From Paramicrobacterium fandaimingii (GTDB taxonomy: Bacteria > Actinomycetota > Actinomycetes > Actinomycetales > Microbacteriaceae): a stretch of 64,000 nt of DNA. A model generated the notes under the pieces. That model was not told the DNA's origin, did no database searches, and saw only the letters and a program-made list of their open reading frames with translations. A program made the translations under genes and the position numbers. Location: assembly GCF_011751745.2 (NCBI RefSeq), contig NZ_CP061170.1, forward strand, positions 620,001 through 684,000. Direction: 5' to 3'. Shown piece by piece: positions 52,361 through 61,342 of this stretch (positions within the stretch are counted from its first letter, which is position 1; each line of letters begins with the position of its first letter).

Positions 52361-53338
52361 TCAGACGGAGAGCACGACCTTGCCGCGCGTGTGGCCCGTC
52401 TCGACGGCAGCGTGAGCTTCTGCGGCATCCGCGAGATCGAACGTCTTGTCGATGTGCACGCGCACCTCACCCTGATCGATGAGACGCGTGATCTTCGTGA
52501 GCACGTCGCCGCTCGGCGTGAGGGTGAACCGCGTTGCGGTGACTCCTGCAGCGTCCGCTTCGTCCTGCATGGTGGGGAAGGAGCCGGTCGGAACGCTCAC
52601 GAAGAGCCCTCCCTGCGAGAGGACGTGCAGGGACCGTGATCCAGTGGCGTCCGCGGCGTTGCCGATGAGATCGATCACGACATCGACCTCCGACACCTCA
52701 TTCTCGAAGCGTGCGGCCGTATAGTCGATCACCGTCGAAGCCCCGAGCGACCTCACGAACTCGACATTGCGTGTGGATGCCGTGGAGATGACCTCGGCGC
52801 CGAAGAAGCGGGCGAACTGCACGGCGAACTGGCCGACGCCCCCCGCACCGGCGTGAATGAGAATGCGCTGCCCATAATGCGCGCGGGCGACATCGACGAT
52901 GGCGCCCCACGCCGTCAGCGCAGCGAGAGGAACGGACGCAGCCTCGACGTGGGAGAGCGTGTGAGGTTTCGGCGCGACGCAGAGCGTCGGCGCCGAGACG
53001 TACTCGGCATGGCTGCCGGAGTACCGGGGGAGCCTCGTCATGCCGTACACCTCGGTCCCCGCACTGAGGGGGTGTGCCTCGTACGGCGAACGCGCGACGG
53101 TGCCGCTGAAGTCGTGGCCGAGGGTGGCGGGGTAGCTGAGAGCAGCGGCCGTCGGGCTCGCTCCCGACCGAATCTTCGTGTCGATGGGATTGACGCTGGC
53201 CGCGGCGACCTTCACGAGAATCTCGCCGATGTAGGTGGGCGGGACAGGAACCGTCGCGGTGCGAAGAACGTTGACCGCGCCCGGTTGATCGGCGACGATC
53301 GCGGTCATGGAATCGGGGACAGATGCGTTCTCGGTCAT
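52361..53338 (-). CDS. Zinc-independent quinone oxidoreductase-like MDR protein
   Basis: This 325-residue medium-chain reductase has the MDR catalytic-domain start TAIVADQPGAVNVLRTATVP, the Rossmann motif HAGAGGVGQFAVQFARFFGA and YPATLGHDFSGTV, without the zinc-binding cysteines. It is therefore of the NADPH:quinone reductase type, reducing quinones or enones. ATG 53338 begins at the conserved N-terminus although the frame is open to 53965. Confidence 0.88.
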   Translation of the reverse strand: MTENASVPDSMTAIVADQPGAVNVLRTATVPVPPTYIGEILVKVAAASVNPIDTKIRSGASPTAAALSYPATLGHDFSGTVARSPYEAHPLSAGTEVYGMTRLPRYSGSHAEYVSAPTLCVAPKPHTLSHVEAASVPLAALTAWGAIVDVARAHYGQRILIHAGAGGVGQFAVQFARFFGAEVISTASTRNVEFVRSLGASTVIDYTAARFENEVSEVDVVIDLIGNAADATGSRSLHVLSQGGLFVSVPTGSFPTMQDEADAAGVTATRFTLTPSGDVLTKITRLIDQGEVRVHIDKTFDLADAAEAHAAVETGHTRGKVVLSV

Positions 53339-53366
53339 ACCCGAAGTCTGCCACAGACGCGCGGTG

Positions 53367-53957
53367 TCAGGCCGGTCGCGACGTGCGGCGATGCAGTTCG
53401 TCGATGAGCTGGTCCGCGAGCGTGATGAGGCGCGAGATCTGCGTCTCGTCACGGTCAACCCACTGACAGAGCGGCTCCTCGCCGATGGGCACGAAATTGT
53501 CGTGCTGCTCCCAGACGACGAGCGTGCGCTCTGCGCCGAGCACGTACTGCTGCCACCACACCTGGCGGAGGTAATTGCGGGGAATCGACCGCCAGGCTTT
53601 CGTCGTTGTCTTGATCTCGGCGAGTATGACGCGTTGGTCAGGGGTCGAGACGACGCCGTCTGGAGTGGCGAGATGACGGTGCTCGATCTCGGCGCGGAAC
53701 AGCGCAGACGACGGCTCGATGCCGTGGGTCGCTGCGACCCACGCGGCAATCTCGGGTTCGCGGCGTCGGCCGTGATCGGTGTAGACGTTGCCCGTGAACC
53801 CGGTGCCGTGCAGTTTCGCATCGGCAGCCACCTGGATCGAGTGCGGCGTCGAAAGCTTGGCGACATCGGTTGCGGTGATGCCGCGTGAGCGTGCACGAAG
53901 CCAGCCGACGCGGTCGCTTGAATCGGCGATGATGCGGCTGGCGAGACGAGAATGCAC
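53367..53957 (-). CDS. YqaJ-domain exonuclease-like protein
   Basis: This 196-residue protein has the YqaJ/lambda-exonuclease pattern: GRRREPEIAAWVAATHGI (metal Glu), HRHLATPDGVV (Asp), ILAEIKTTTKAW (Glu-x-Lys) and YLRQVWWQQYVLGAERTLVV. Such nucleases usually come from phages, but no phage genes surround this one, and it resembles a stand-alone genomic version seen in actinobacteria. A GTG start follows GGGTGA. Its role in DNA repair is inferred. Confidence 0.75.
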   Translation of the reverse strand: MHSRLASRIIADSSDRVGWLRARSRGITATDVAKLSTPHSIQVAADAKLHGTGFTGNVYTDHGRRREPEIAAWVAATHGIEPSSALFRAEIEHRHLATPDGVVSTPDQRVILAEIKTTTKAWRSIPRNYLRQVWWQQYVLGAERTLVVWEQHDNFVPIGEEPLCQWVDRDETQISRLITLADQLIDELHRRTSRPA

Positions 53958-54024
53958 TCACCCATTCTCTCCCCGACAGGTGGATGCTGCTGACACCCTG
54001 CCGCGCGTCGTGTTTTCGCTGCCG

Positions 54025-55047
54025 TTACAGCAGCTCTGCCCGCAGCTGCGACGGCGCCTTGGGTGAGAGCAGTCCAGGGGGAACATCGAGAACGGTGATG
54101 GCGCCGAACTGCTTCCGTTGACTCATGCGGTGAACGGCCCGGGAATAGGCGACGAGCACGCTCGCTGTGAACTCGGGATTGCTCTCGAGGGCGAGACTGT
54201 ACTCGATGACCTGGGAGTGCCCCTCGCCCGTGCTTCCACTGCGCAGGACGAAGCCGCCGTGCGGCATCGTCGAGTGATCGCGAGCCAGCTCGTCGGCTGT
54301 GATGAACGTGACAGTGGTTTCATACTCGGCGAAATAGTGCGGCATTGTGACGATCTCTTGCCGCACAGTCTCCGCACTTGCGCCGTCTTCCAAGACAACA
54401 AAGCACTCGCGTGTGTGTTTCTGACGCGTCGTCAGCGTGGGACGCACCCCGCTGCGCACCGCGTCGACGGCGTCGCGCGACGGCAGCGTGTACTGCACGG
54501 CATCGGCCACCCCCGGCACGCGGCGCACCGCATCGGAATGCCCCTGGCTGAGCCCGCGACCCCAGAACGTGTACGTGTCTCCGTCTGGCAACAGCGCTTC
54601 ACCGAAGAGCCGGTTGAGTGAGAACACGCCTGGGTCCCAACCCGTGGAGATCAGCGCGGTCTTCTGCGCGTGCGTTGCTGCCGCATCCACCGACGCGAAG
54701 TACTCCGGAATGCGCGCGTGTGTGTCGAAGCTGTCGACCGTGTTGAACCGCCCAGCGAGCTCCGGGCCCTGCGCGGGCAGATCGGATTTGGACCCTCCGC
54801 AGAGAATGAGCACGTCGATGGCGCTCTCGTGATCGGACAGCGCGTCGATGGCGAAGACCGACGTCGCCTGATCGACGGGCGCGATGCTGGCCGGCGGCCG
54901 TCTCGTGAAGATTCCGACGAGGCTCATGTCGTCGTTCTTCGCGATCGCCGCCTCGACGCCGCGACCGAGATTGCCGTAGCCGGCGATTCCGATGCGTATG
55001 GGCTTTGACGCTGGGGTGGGTTGCGCGGTCGGTGCTGTGTCGTTCAC
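54025..55047 (-). CDS. ddh: meso-Diaminopimelate D-dehydrogenase
   Basis: This 340-residue NADP-dependent enzyme makes meso-DAP in one step from tetrahydrodipicolinate, for lysine or peptidoglycan. Signatures include IRIGIAGYGNLGRGVEAAI, CGGSKSDLPAQGPELAGRFN, STGWDPGVFSLNRL, TFWGRGLSQGHSDAVRRVPG and the C-terminal EYSLALESNPEFTASVLVAY. The GTG start follows ACGGAGAAAC. This gene is typical of some actinobacteria such as Corynebacterium and Microbacteriaceae. Confidence 0.92.
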   Translation of the reverse strand: MNDTAPTAQPTPASKPIRIGIAGYGNLGRGVEAAIAKNDDMSLVGIFTRRPPASIAPVDQATSVFAIDALSDHESAIDVLILCGGSKSDLPAQGPELAGRFNTVDSFDTHARIPEYFASVDAAATHAQKTALISTGWDPGVFSLNRLFGEALLPDGDTYTFWGRGLSQGHSDAVRRVPGVADAVQYTLPSRDAVDAVRSGVRPTLTTRQKHTRECFVVLEDGASAETVRQEIVTMPHYFAEYETTVTFITADELARDHSTMPHGGFVLRSGSTGEGHSQVIEYSLALESNPEFTASVLVAYSRAVHRMSQRKQFGAITVLDVPPGLLSPKAPSQLRAELL

Positions 55048-55100
55048 GTTTCTCCGTCATCGGCTGAGGTTCACAGGGCTTCGAGTCTCTTCAGGCTACG

Positions 55101-55859
55101 TCAGCTTCGGTGCGGCTGCTTTTCGAACCAGCCTCGTTCAGGGTTTGAGACCGTCGGCATCGCGTTGGGCGCTGCGAGAGCCGGCTCTGCCGCCCAGCGC
55201 ACGCCGTTGGCGAGAACGCGCCGCACCTGCGGGTGGAAGTACACGGGGTACTCCTGGTCGCCAGGGCTGAAGTAGAAGATGCGACCGCGGCCTCTCGTGA
55301 AGGTGACGCCCGAGCGGAACACCTCGCCTCCGCTGAATGAACTGATGAAGACCACGTCATCTGGCGTCGGGATGTCGAAAGGCTCACCGTACATCTCTTG
55401 TTTGTCGATGATGATGGGGTGATCGACGCCCTCGGCGATTGGGTGGCGACCCGCGGCGGTCCACACGAGTTCTCGTTCGCCGTCGTTGCGCCAGGCGAGC
55501 GAGCAGGTCGTGCCGAGCAGGCGGGTGAAGATCTTCGAGAAGTGACCGGAATGCAGCACCAGAAGCCCCATGCCGCCGAGCACTCGCTGTCTCACGCGCT
55601 CAACGACCTCGTCAGACACCTCGTCGTGAGCGATGTGTCCCCACCACAGCAGCACATCCGTCTGCTCGAGCACGTCGGCGCTGAGGCCGTGCTCTGGGTC
55701 AGACAAGACGGCAGTCTGCACGGTGACCGCCGACCCGAGCAGCTCGGCGAGCCCGGAGGCGATGGCGCCGTGAATGCCGTCAGGGTAGATCTCTGCGATC
55801 TCGGACTGGGTGCGTTCGTGCACGCCCTCGTTCCACACGAGTACTTTGATCGTGCTCAT
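55101..55859 (-). CDS. ThuA domain protein
   Basis: This 252-residue protein has the ThuA glutamine-amidotransferase-like fold: [49 protein letters not shown] and [20 protein letters not shown]. ThuA proteins act with oxidoreductases on keto-disaccharides such as 3-keto-trehalose. Its stop-to-start contact with the Gfo/Idh/MocA gene upstream places it as the distal gene of the ROK–oxidoreductase–ThuA operon. Confidence 0.87.
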   Translation of the reverse strand: MSTIKVLVWNEGVHERTQSEIAEIYPDGIHGAIASGLAELLGSAVTVQTAVLSDPEHGLSADVLEQTDVLLWWGHIAHDEVSDEVVERVRQRVLGGMGLLVLHSGHFSKIFTRLLGTTCSLAWRNDGERELVWTAAGRHPIAEGVDHPIIIDKQEMYGEPFDIPTPDDVVFISSFSGGEVFRSGVTFTRGRGRIFYFSPGDQEYPVYFHPQVRRVLANGVRWAAEPALAAPNAMPTVSNPERGWFEKQPHRS

Positions 55860-56987
55860 TCATCTGCTCCTTTCGTGTTGGCTGTGCGGGGGGTCGTCGG
55901 AACGTCGAATGACGACTTCTGCGCTCGTCGCTGCGGATTCATAACAGGCGTCGATCACGCGGGCGCGTTCCCGCCCGATGCGCCCGTCGTGTTCAGCCCA
56001 GCTCTCCGGGTCTCGCACATGCTCGAGGAATCGCTCGACGACGGCGACGTGAGCGCGGCCGGGGTCGGCGGTGACGACCCGATCGTCGACTCCGTCGTCA
56101 TTGTCGCGATAGATGGTCAGCTGACCGGAGGGGCTGTAGTCGATCACGCGAAGGTCGGCACCCCCCTCGGTTCCATAGAGCGTGATGCCGAACTCATCGC
56201 CTGCTTCACGATAGGCCGCCCAGCTGGTCTCCAGAATCAGCGAGCCGCCGCCCTCGAGGCGGAGCAGCGCCGATGCGAGGTCTTCGACCTCGAATGCCGA
56301 TCCGGTGTTCTGCTTGGAGTCCGGGGCGCCGCCGCGACCGCGCGGCCCGAGTTCGGCATGCGTCACGGCAGAGACGGCGAGGACGCGCGGCTCTCCGAAG
56401 AGGTGGAGCGAGTAATCGAGTACGTGCACGCCGAGGTCGACAAGCGGGCCGCCTCCGGCCATGTTGCGGTTCGTGAACCAGCTGCCGAGCGAGGGAATTC
56501 CCGATCGCCGCATCCACGTGGCGCGACCGTGGTAGGGCCGCCCGATGAGGCCGTCGTCGACAGCATCCTTCAACGCCTCGATGTCGCCGCGGCGACGGTG
56601 GTTGAAAGCGATCTCGAGCACGCGCCCTGCCCGCTGCGCTGCCTCGACCATCGTCTGGGCTTCGGTCGCGTCGCGTGCGATCGGCTTCTCGCAGAGCACG
56701 TGAATGCCCGCATCGAGAGCGGCGACCGTGATGGGTGCGTGCAGGAAGGTGGGGACCGCGACGCTGACGGCATCGAGATCGCCGCTCCCGATGAGGTCTT
56801 GCCAATCGTGATACCGCCGCGTCACACCGAACCGTTCGCCGAGCTCGGCGAGTGCGTCGTCTTCCTGCCCGGCGATGGCAACGAGCTGCACGTCGTCACT
56901 GTCGTGATAGGCATTCATGTGCTGTTGGCCGGCCCAGCCGAGGCCGACAACTCCGACCCGCATCGGGGCGGCAGAAACGTGGCTCAT
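55860..56987 (-). CDS. Gfo/Idh/MocA family oxidoreductase
   Basis: This 375-residue NAD(P)-dependent dehydrogenase has the Rossmann start VGVVGLGWAGQQHMNAYHD, the characteristic EKP in HVLCEKPIARDATEAQ, and a catalytic-region LVDLGVHVLDYSLHLFG. It probably oxidises a sugar or glycoside at a ring carbon. It overlaps the ROK regulator by 4 bases and abuts thuA, so the three are one operon. Confidence 0.9.
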   Translation of the reverse strand: MSHVSAAPMRVGVVGLGWAGQQHMNAYHDSDDVQLVAIAGQEDDALAELGERFGVTRRYHDWQDLIGSGDLDAVSVAVPTFLHAPITVAALDAGIHVLCEKPIARDATEAQTMVEAAQRAGRVLEIAFNHRRRGDIEALKDAVDDGLIGRPYHGRATWMRRSGIPSLGSWFTNRNMAGGGPLVDLGVHVLDYSLHLFGEPRVLAVSAVTHAELGPRGRGGAPDSKQNTGSAFEVEDLASALLRLEGGGSLILETSWAAYREAGDEFGITLYGTEGGADLRVIDYSPSGQLTIYRDNDDGVDDRVVTADPGRAHVAVVERFLEHVRDPESWAEHDGRIGRERARVIDACYESAATSAEVVIRRSDDPPHSQHERSR

Positions 56988-58168
56988 CGTTCACTTCTTT
57001 CTGATGGTGTTGGTAGCTGGAGGGCAGCGTCGAAATTCTCTGGCGCGAGAACGCTGTTGATCACCATAATCGCCGCGCCGAGAACGCCGGCGGATTCGCC
57101 GCCGCGTGAGGTGACGATCGCAAGATCTTGGGTGGCGAGGGGGATCGAGCGACGGTAGACGACTTCGCGAACTCCCGCGATCAGGTGCTCGCCCGCCCGC
57201 GCGATGCTGCCACCGACAACGATCACCGAGGGGTTGAGCAGGTTGACGACGCCCGCGAGCACCTCGCCGACATCGCGCCCGGCCTGCCGCACTGCCTCGA
57301 ACGCCTGACCGTCGCGTGCTCGCACAGCATCGATCACATCGGAGCTTGTCGTGCCGCCGAGCTTCGCCGCGATGGCCGGGCCGCCCGCGACGTCTTCAAG
57401 GTCGGGGGAGCCCTGAGCCTCCGCGTGGGGGAGGCGGAGGTGGCCGAGATCGCCGGCTGAACCGCGGGCGCCGCGCTGCAGCTTTCCGCCCATGATGATT
57501 CCGGCGCCGATTCCCGTTGCCACCTTAACGAAGATGAGTTCGTCGGAATCGGGCCACGACATGGCGTGCTCGCCCAGCGCGAGAATGTTGACGTCGTTGT
57601 CGACGAGCACAGCGACGGGAATTCGGCTTCGCACGAAGCCGGGCACGTCGAAGCGGTCCCAGCCCGGCATGATCGGAGGGTTCACGGGCAGCCCAGTTGA
57701 GTGCTCGACGGGGCCGGGAAGGCCGACGCCGACACCGAGCAGATCGGCGACGTCGCGATCGATCGAGCGCAGCAGCGTGAGTGCCTCTGTCGTGGCCCAC
57801 TCAAGCACGGGTTCTGGCCCGTCGGTGACGTGAAGCCGGGAGGAGCTCTCGGCGAGGATGCTGCCGGCGAGATCGGCCACGGCGACGATGCCGTGGGTCG
57901 CGCCAATGTCGATTCCGATCACGAGGCGGGATGCCGGTGCGAAGGCGATGCGAGAGGGAGGCCGCCCGCCAGACGACGTCGCTTCGCCCGCCGGCTCGAC
58001 GAGTCCTCGCGCGAGCAGCGCGTCGACGCGAGCGGAGACGGTTGAGCGCGACAGTCCGGTGAGGGCGGCGATCTCGGCCTTCGTGCGCGGAACGCGATCG
58101 CGCAGTATCTGCAGCAGGTCACCTGTCGACGTGGCTCTCGGCGCCGTGTGTCCTGAGACGTTCACCAT
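56984..58168 (-). CDS. ROK family transcriptional regulator
   Basis: This 394-residue protein has an N-terminal winged HTH (RTKAEIAALTGLSRSTVSAR) and a ROK domain with GIDIGATHGIVAVAD, GVGLPGPVEHSTGLPVNPP and catalytic-type VDNDVN. The usual zinc-binding CxCGxxGC cluster after GDLGHLRLP is absent, replaced by HAEAQGSPDLED, so it may lack kinase-type structural zinc. It diverges from the isomerase/oxidoreductase operon and probably represses both sides in response to a sugar. Confidence 0.88.
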   Translation of the reverse strand: MVNVSGHTAPRATSTGDLLQILRDRVPRTKAEIAALTGLSRSTVSARVDALLARGLVEPAGEATSSGGRPPSRIAFAPASRLVIGIDIGATHGIVAVADLAGSILAESSSRLHVTDGPEPVLEWATTEALTLLRSIDRDVADLLGVGVGLPGPVEHSTGLPVNPPIMPGWDRFDVPGFVRSRIPVAVLVDNDVNILALGEHAMSWPDSDELIFVKVATGIGAGIIMGGKLQRGARGSAGDLGHLRLPHAEAQGSPDLEDVAGGPAIAAKLGGTTSSDVIDAVRARDGQAFEAVRQAGRDVGEVLAGVVNLLNPSVIVVGGSIARAGEHLIAGVREVVYRRSIPLATQDLAIVTSRGGESAGVLGAAIMVINSVLAPENFDAALQLPTPSERSER

Positions 58169-58218
58169 GTTTTGAGTAAACCATACGTCTCTACTGGCGA
58201 CGAATATTCAACTTCTGC

Positions 58219-58248
58219 TTGACAGTAATCAAAAGTAGTCATTAAATA
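58219..58248 (+). promoter_or_regulatory. Promoter of the isomerase-oxidoreductase operon
   Basis: TTGACA (58219-58224) and TAAATA (58243-58248) are 18 bases apart in an AT-rich divergent region, 41 bases upstream of the GTG start at 58290. The ROK regulator could bind here. Confidence 0.6.
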
Positions 58249-58289
58249 GAGGCCACAGGCACAACCGCCACCGCTCAGCGAGGAGAACC

Positions 58290-59042
58290 GTGACTACGTC
58301 CGCAATATCAGTGCAGCTCTACACCGTGCGAGAAGCGATCACCGAGGATCTGCCCGGCACGCTCCGCCGCCTTGCTGACGCCGGCTTCGACACGGTCGAG
58401 CCGTTCGCCTTCACGAAATTTCCCGACCTCGCCGATGCCCTCGCGTCGACGAAGCTCGCCGCGCCGACGACCCATCAGGGGTTCATCGCGGACGGCAGCA
58501 TTGCCGAGGTGGCCCGCGCCGCGGCATCCATCGGCATGTCAACGGTGATCGATCCGTTCGTCGGCCCCGATAACTGGACAAGCGCGGAAGGCGTTGCCGA
58601 GACCGCGCGTCGTCTCAACGAGGCGGCTCAGGTCGCCGCGGAGCACGGCATCACTGTCGGCTACCACAACCATGCGCACGAGATCGAGAGCACCATCGAG
58701 GCCGTCACAGCGCTTGAGTACTTTGCCGGGCTTCTCGACCCCGCCGTTGTGCTCGAGGTCGACACGTACTGGGTTGCCGTCGGCGGTGCAGACCCCGTTG
58801 AACTGCTCGGTCGCCTCGGTGATCGCGTTGTCGCGATTCACGTGAAAGACGGACCCGGAACTGCCGAGACGAAGGACCAGGTGGCGGTGGGCAGCGGCTC
58901 GCTCGACATTCCCGCAATTCTCGCAGCGGCTCCGAACGCGATGCGCGTGATCGAGCTTGACGACTCGCGCGGGGACCGCTTCGAGGCTGTCGTCGACAGC
59001 CTCGCGTATCTGACCTCGCTCGAGAGCGGAGCCAGCGCGTGA
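58290..59042 (+). CDS. Sugar phosphate isomerase/epimerase (TIM barrel, AP endonuclease 2 type)
   Basis: This 250-residue protein has the AP2Ec barrel pattern: SVQLYTVREAITEDLPGTLR, GYHNHAHEIE, VLEVDTYWVAVGGADPVEL and VIELDDSRGD, with Glu/His/Asp metal ligands at strand ends. Such proteins epimerise or isomerise sugars, inosose or keto-sugars. It opens a four-gene operon; GAGGAGAACC precedes the GTG. It overlaps the next oxidoreductase by 4 bases. Confidence 0.87.
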   Translation: MTTSAISVQLYTVREAITEDLPGTLRRLADAGFDTVEPFAFTKFPDLADALASTKLAAPTTHQGFIADGSIAEVARAAASIGMSTVIDPFVGPDNWTSAEGVAETARRLNEAAQVAAEHGITVGYHNHAHEIESTIEAVTALEYFAGLLDPAVVLEVDTYWVAVGGADPVELLGRLGDRVVAIHVKDGPGTAETKDQVAVGSGSLDIPAILAAAPNAMRVIELDDSRGDRFEAVVDSLAYLTSLESGASA

Positions 59043-60136
59043 GCCGCGTCGGAGTCGGCGTCATCGGCGCCGGAACAATCAGCACCCAGTACCTCGAGAA
59101 TCTCACGACGTTCCCCGATCTCGATGTGCGGTTCGTCGCCGACATCGACACCGACCGTGCCGCATCGCAAGCGCAGACCTTCGGCATTGCGGCATCCGGA
59201 ACCGTGGACGAGCTGCTCGCAGACGACCAGATCGAGATCGTCGTGAACCTCACGATCCCCGTCGTGCACGTCGAGGTGGCGCTGCAGGCGCTCGCCGCGG
59301 GCAAGCACGTGTGGAGCGAGAAGCCGTTTGCCCTCGACCGGGAGTCGGGAAAGAGACTGCTCGAGGCGGCACATGCCGCAGGCAAGCGGGTAGCCACGGC
59401 GCCCGACACGATTCTCGGATCGGGCATCCAATCGTCTCGGCGGCTTCTCGATTCGGGTGCAATCGGAACCCCACTCACGGCACTCACGCTCATGCAGAGC
59501 CCCGGGCCCGAGTCGTGGCACCCGAACCCGGACTTTCTCTTTCAGGAGGGGGCAGGGCCGCTCTTCGACATCGGTCCGTATTACATCACAACCCTCGTGC
59601 AGCTGTTCGGCCCGATTTCGCGCGTCACGGCGACGGCGTCGAAGGCGCGCGAAACGCGCGTGATCGGCTCGGGCCCGCGCGCGGGCGAGAGCTTCGAGGT
59701 GACCGTGCCCACCCACGTCGCCGCCATGTACGAGTTTGCGAGCGGGCAGACGGCCCAGAGCATCTTCAGCTTCGACTCGAAGCTCGGCCGCACCCAGTTT
59801 GAGGTGGCCGGCGTCGACGGGACTCTCGTCGTGCCCGACCCCAATACGTTCGAGGGCGACCTGATCGTTCACCGCGGAGGCGACGACATCGAGACGATCG
59901 CGTCGACGGGAACGACGACCTCGCGCGGCACGGGCGTCGCGGAGCTCGCTCAGGCGATTCGCGAAGACCGGCCTGAACGCGCGTCGGGAGAGCAGGCGTT
60001 CCACGTGCTCGACGTGATGGTTTCGACGATCGAGTCGGCGCAGTCGCACACGGCCATCGAGATCCAGAGCACTGTCGAGCTGCAGCCCGCCCTTCCGGAA
60101 GGATGGGACCCGCGCCAGGCAGTGATCTCCCGATGA
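59039..60136 (+). CDS. Gfo/Idh/MocA family oxidoreductase
   Basis: This 365-residue dehydrogenase has VGVGVIGAGTISTQYLENL (Rossmann), VWSEKPFALDRESGKRL (EKP) and the sugar-binding region GPLFDIGPYYITTLVQLFGP. It is likely to oxidise or reduce a sugar or sugar derivative. The GTG start overlaps the isomerase stop, and its stop overlaps the next oxidoreductase. Confidence 0.9.
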   Translation: MSRVGVGVIGAGTISTQYLENLTTFPDLDVRFVADIDTDRAASQAQTFGIAASGTVDELLADDQIEIVVNLTIPVVHVEVALQALAAGKHVWSEKPFALDRESGKRLLEAAHAAGKRVATAPDTILGSGIQSSRRLLDSGAIGTPLTALTLMQSPGPESWHPNPDFLFQEGAGPLFDIGPYYITTLVQLFGPISRVTATASKARETRVIGSGPRAGESFEVTVPTHVAAMYEFASGQTAQSIFSFDSKLGRTQFEVAGVDGTLVVPDPNTFEGDLIVHRGGDDIETIASTGTTTSRGTGVAELAQAIREDRPERASGEQAFHVLDVMVSTIESAQSHTAIEIQSTVELQPALPEGWDPRQAVISR

Positions 60137-61212
60137 GCGCCGCCCTGCGCGTGGGGATCGTGGGCGGCGGCTTCATGGCCGCCGTGCACTCCCGCGCGGC
60201 GCGAAGCGCTGGAGCGACGCTCGCCGGTGTCGTCGCATCGTCGCCCGAGCGTTCGCAGCAGGTGGCAGGCGAGCTGGGCATCGAGCGCGGCTTCGAGTCA
60301 CTCGAGGAGCTCGTCGACAACGTCGATGTCGTGCACGTCTGCACGCCGAACGCGCTGCACGCGCCTCAGGCTCTCGCGGTGCTCGAAGCCGGCCTTCCCG
60401 TGGTGTGCGAGAAGCCTCTTGCGACGACGGTTGCCGATGCCGAGCAGCTCGTGCAGGCGGCATCCGGGCTGACCGCCGCCGTTCCCTTCGTCTACCGCTT
60501 CCATCCGCTCGTGCGCCACGCGCGCTCCCGCATCGCCTCGGGCGCGGCGGGCCGGGTGCTGAGCATTCGCGGGTCATACCTGCAGGACTGGATGCTCGAG
60601 AGCTCAGACGACAATTGGCGCGTGGATGCCGCGGCGGGCGGCCGCTCTCGGGCATTCGCCGACATCGGCTCGCACCTCATCGATCTGATCGAGTTCGTCA
60701 CAGGAGACCGCGTGACGCGCATAGCGTCGACGGCACGCACCTTCTTCGACGACCGTGCGCAGCACCAGGCGATCACAACGGAAGACGCCGCCGCCGTCGT
60801 TCTCGAGACCGCGGGCGGAGCGATCGGCACGCTGCTGGTCTCGCAGACTGCCCCGGGGCGCAAGAACGCCCTCACGCTCGAGATCGCGGGCAGCGCCGAG
60901 AGCCTCGGCTTCGAGCAGGAGCATCCCGAAACCCTGTGGGTCGGCAAGCGCTCGGGAAGCCTCATCGTTCCGCGTGATGCCGACCAGTTGAGCCCGGATG
61001 CCGCGCGGCTCTGCACGGTGCCCGCCGGCCACCCGCAGGGCTACCAAGACGCCTTCAACGCCTTTGTGGGCGATGTCTACGCCGCTGTCGGCGGCGCGTC
61101 GCCCGAGGGGCTGCCGCGGTTCGACGACGGGCTGCGCGCCGTGCGCCTGACGGACGCCGTCATGACGGCATCCGAGACGGCCCGCTGGGTCGACGTGCCG
61201 GCGGTCACATGA
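60133..61212 (+). CDS. Gfo/Idh/MocA family oxidoreductase
   Basis: This 359-residue dehydrogenase has LRVGIVGGGFMAAVHSRAAR, PVVCEKPLATTVADAEQL, and AFADIGSHLIDLIEFVTGD with the conserved Asp-His pair. It is the second oxidoreductase of the operon and third of the locus, differing clearly from the others. ATG 60133 overlaps the previous stop by 4 bases; the frame is open to 60103 inside that gene. Confidence 0.9.
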   Translation: MSAALRVGIVGGGFMAAVHSRAARSAGATLAGVVASSPERSQQVAGELGIERGFESLEELVDNVDVVHVCTPNALHAPQALAVLEAGLPVVCEKPLATTVADAEQLVQAASGLTAAVPFVYRFHPLVRHARSRIASGAAGRVLSIRGSYLQDWMLESSDDNWRVDAAAGGRSRAFADIGSHLIDLIEFVTGDRVTRIASTARTFFDDRAQHQAITTEDAAAVVLETAGGAIGTLLVSQTAPGRKNALTLEIAGSAESLGFEQEHPETLWVGKRSGSLIVPRDADQLSPDAARLCTVPAGHPQGYQDAFNAFVGDVYAAVGGASPEGLPRFDDGLRAVRLTDAVMTASETARWVDVPAVT

Positions 61213-61239
61213 TGAACGCACCGACACATTGTGCGCGGC

Positions 61240-61281
61240 TGCGGACATGGTGCAGTGTTCTGCCGATGCACAATGTCCGCA
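61240..61281. repeat. 8-bp inverted repeat in the operon gap
   Basis: TGCGGACA (61240-61247) mirrors TGTCCGCA (61274-61281) between the oxidoreductase and the last isomerase gene. It may be an intra-operon hairpin or operator. Confidence 0.35.
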
Positions 61282-61342
61282 CCTGCATGTTTCGACTCCC
61301 GCACGGTGCAGCTGCGGGCCATACGCACAGAGGAGACACACA

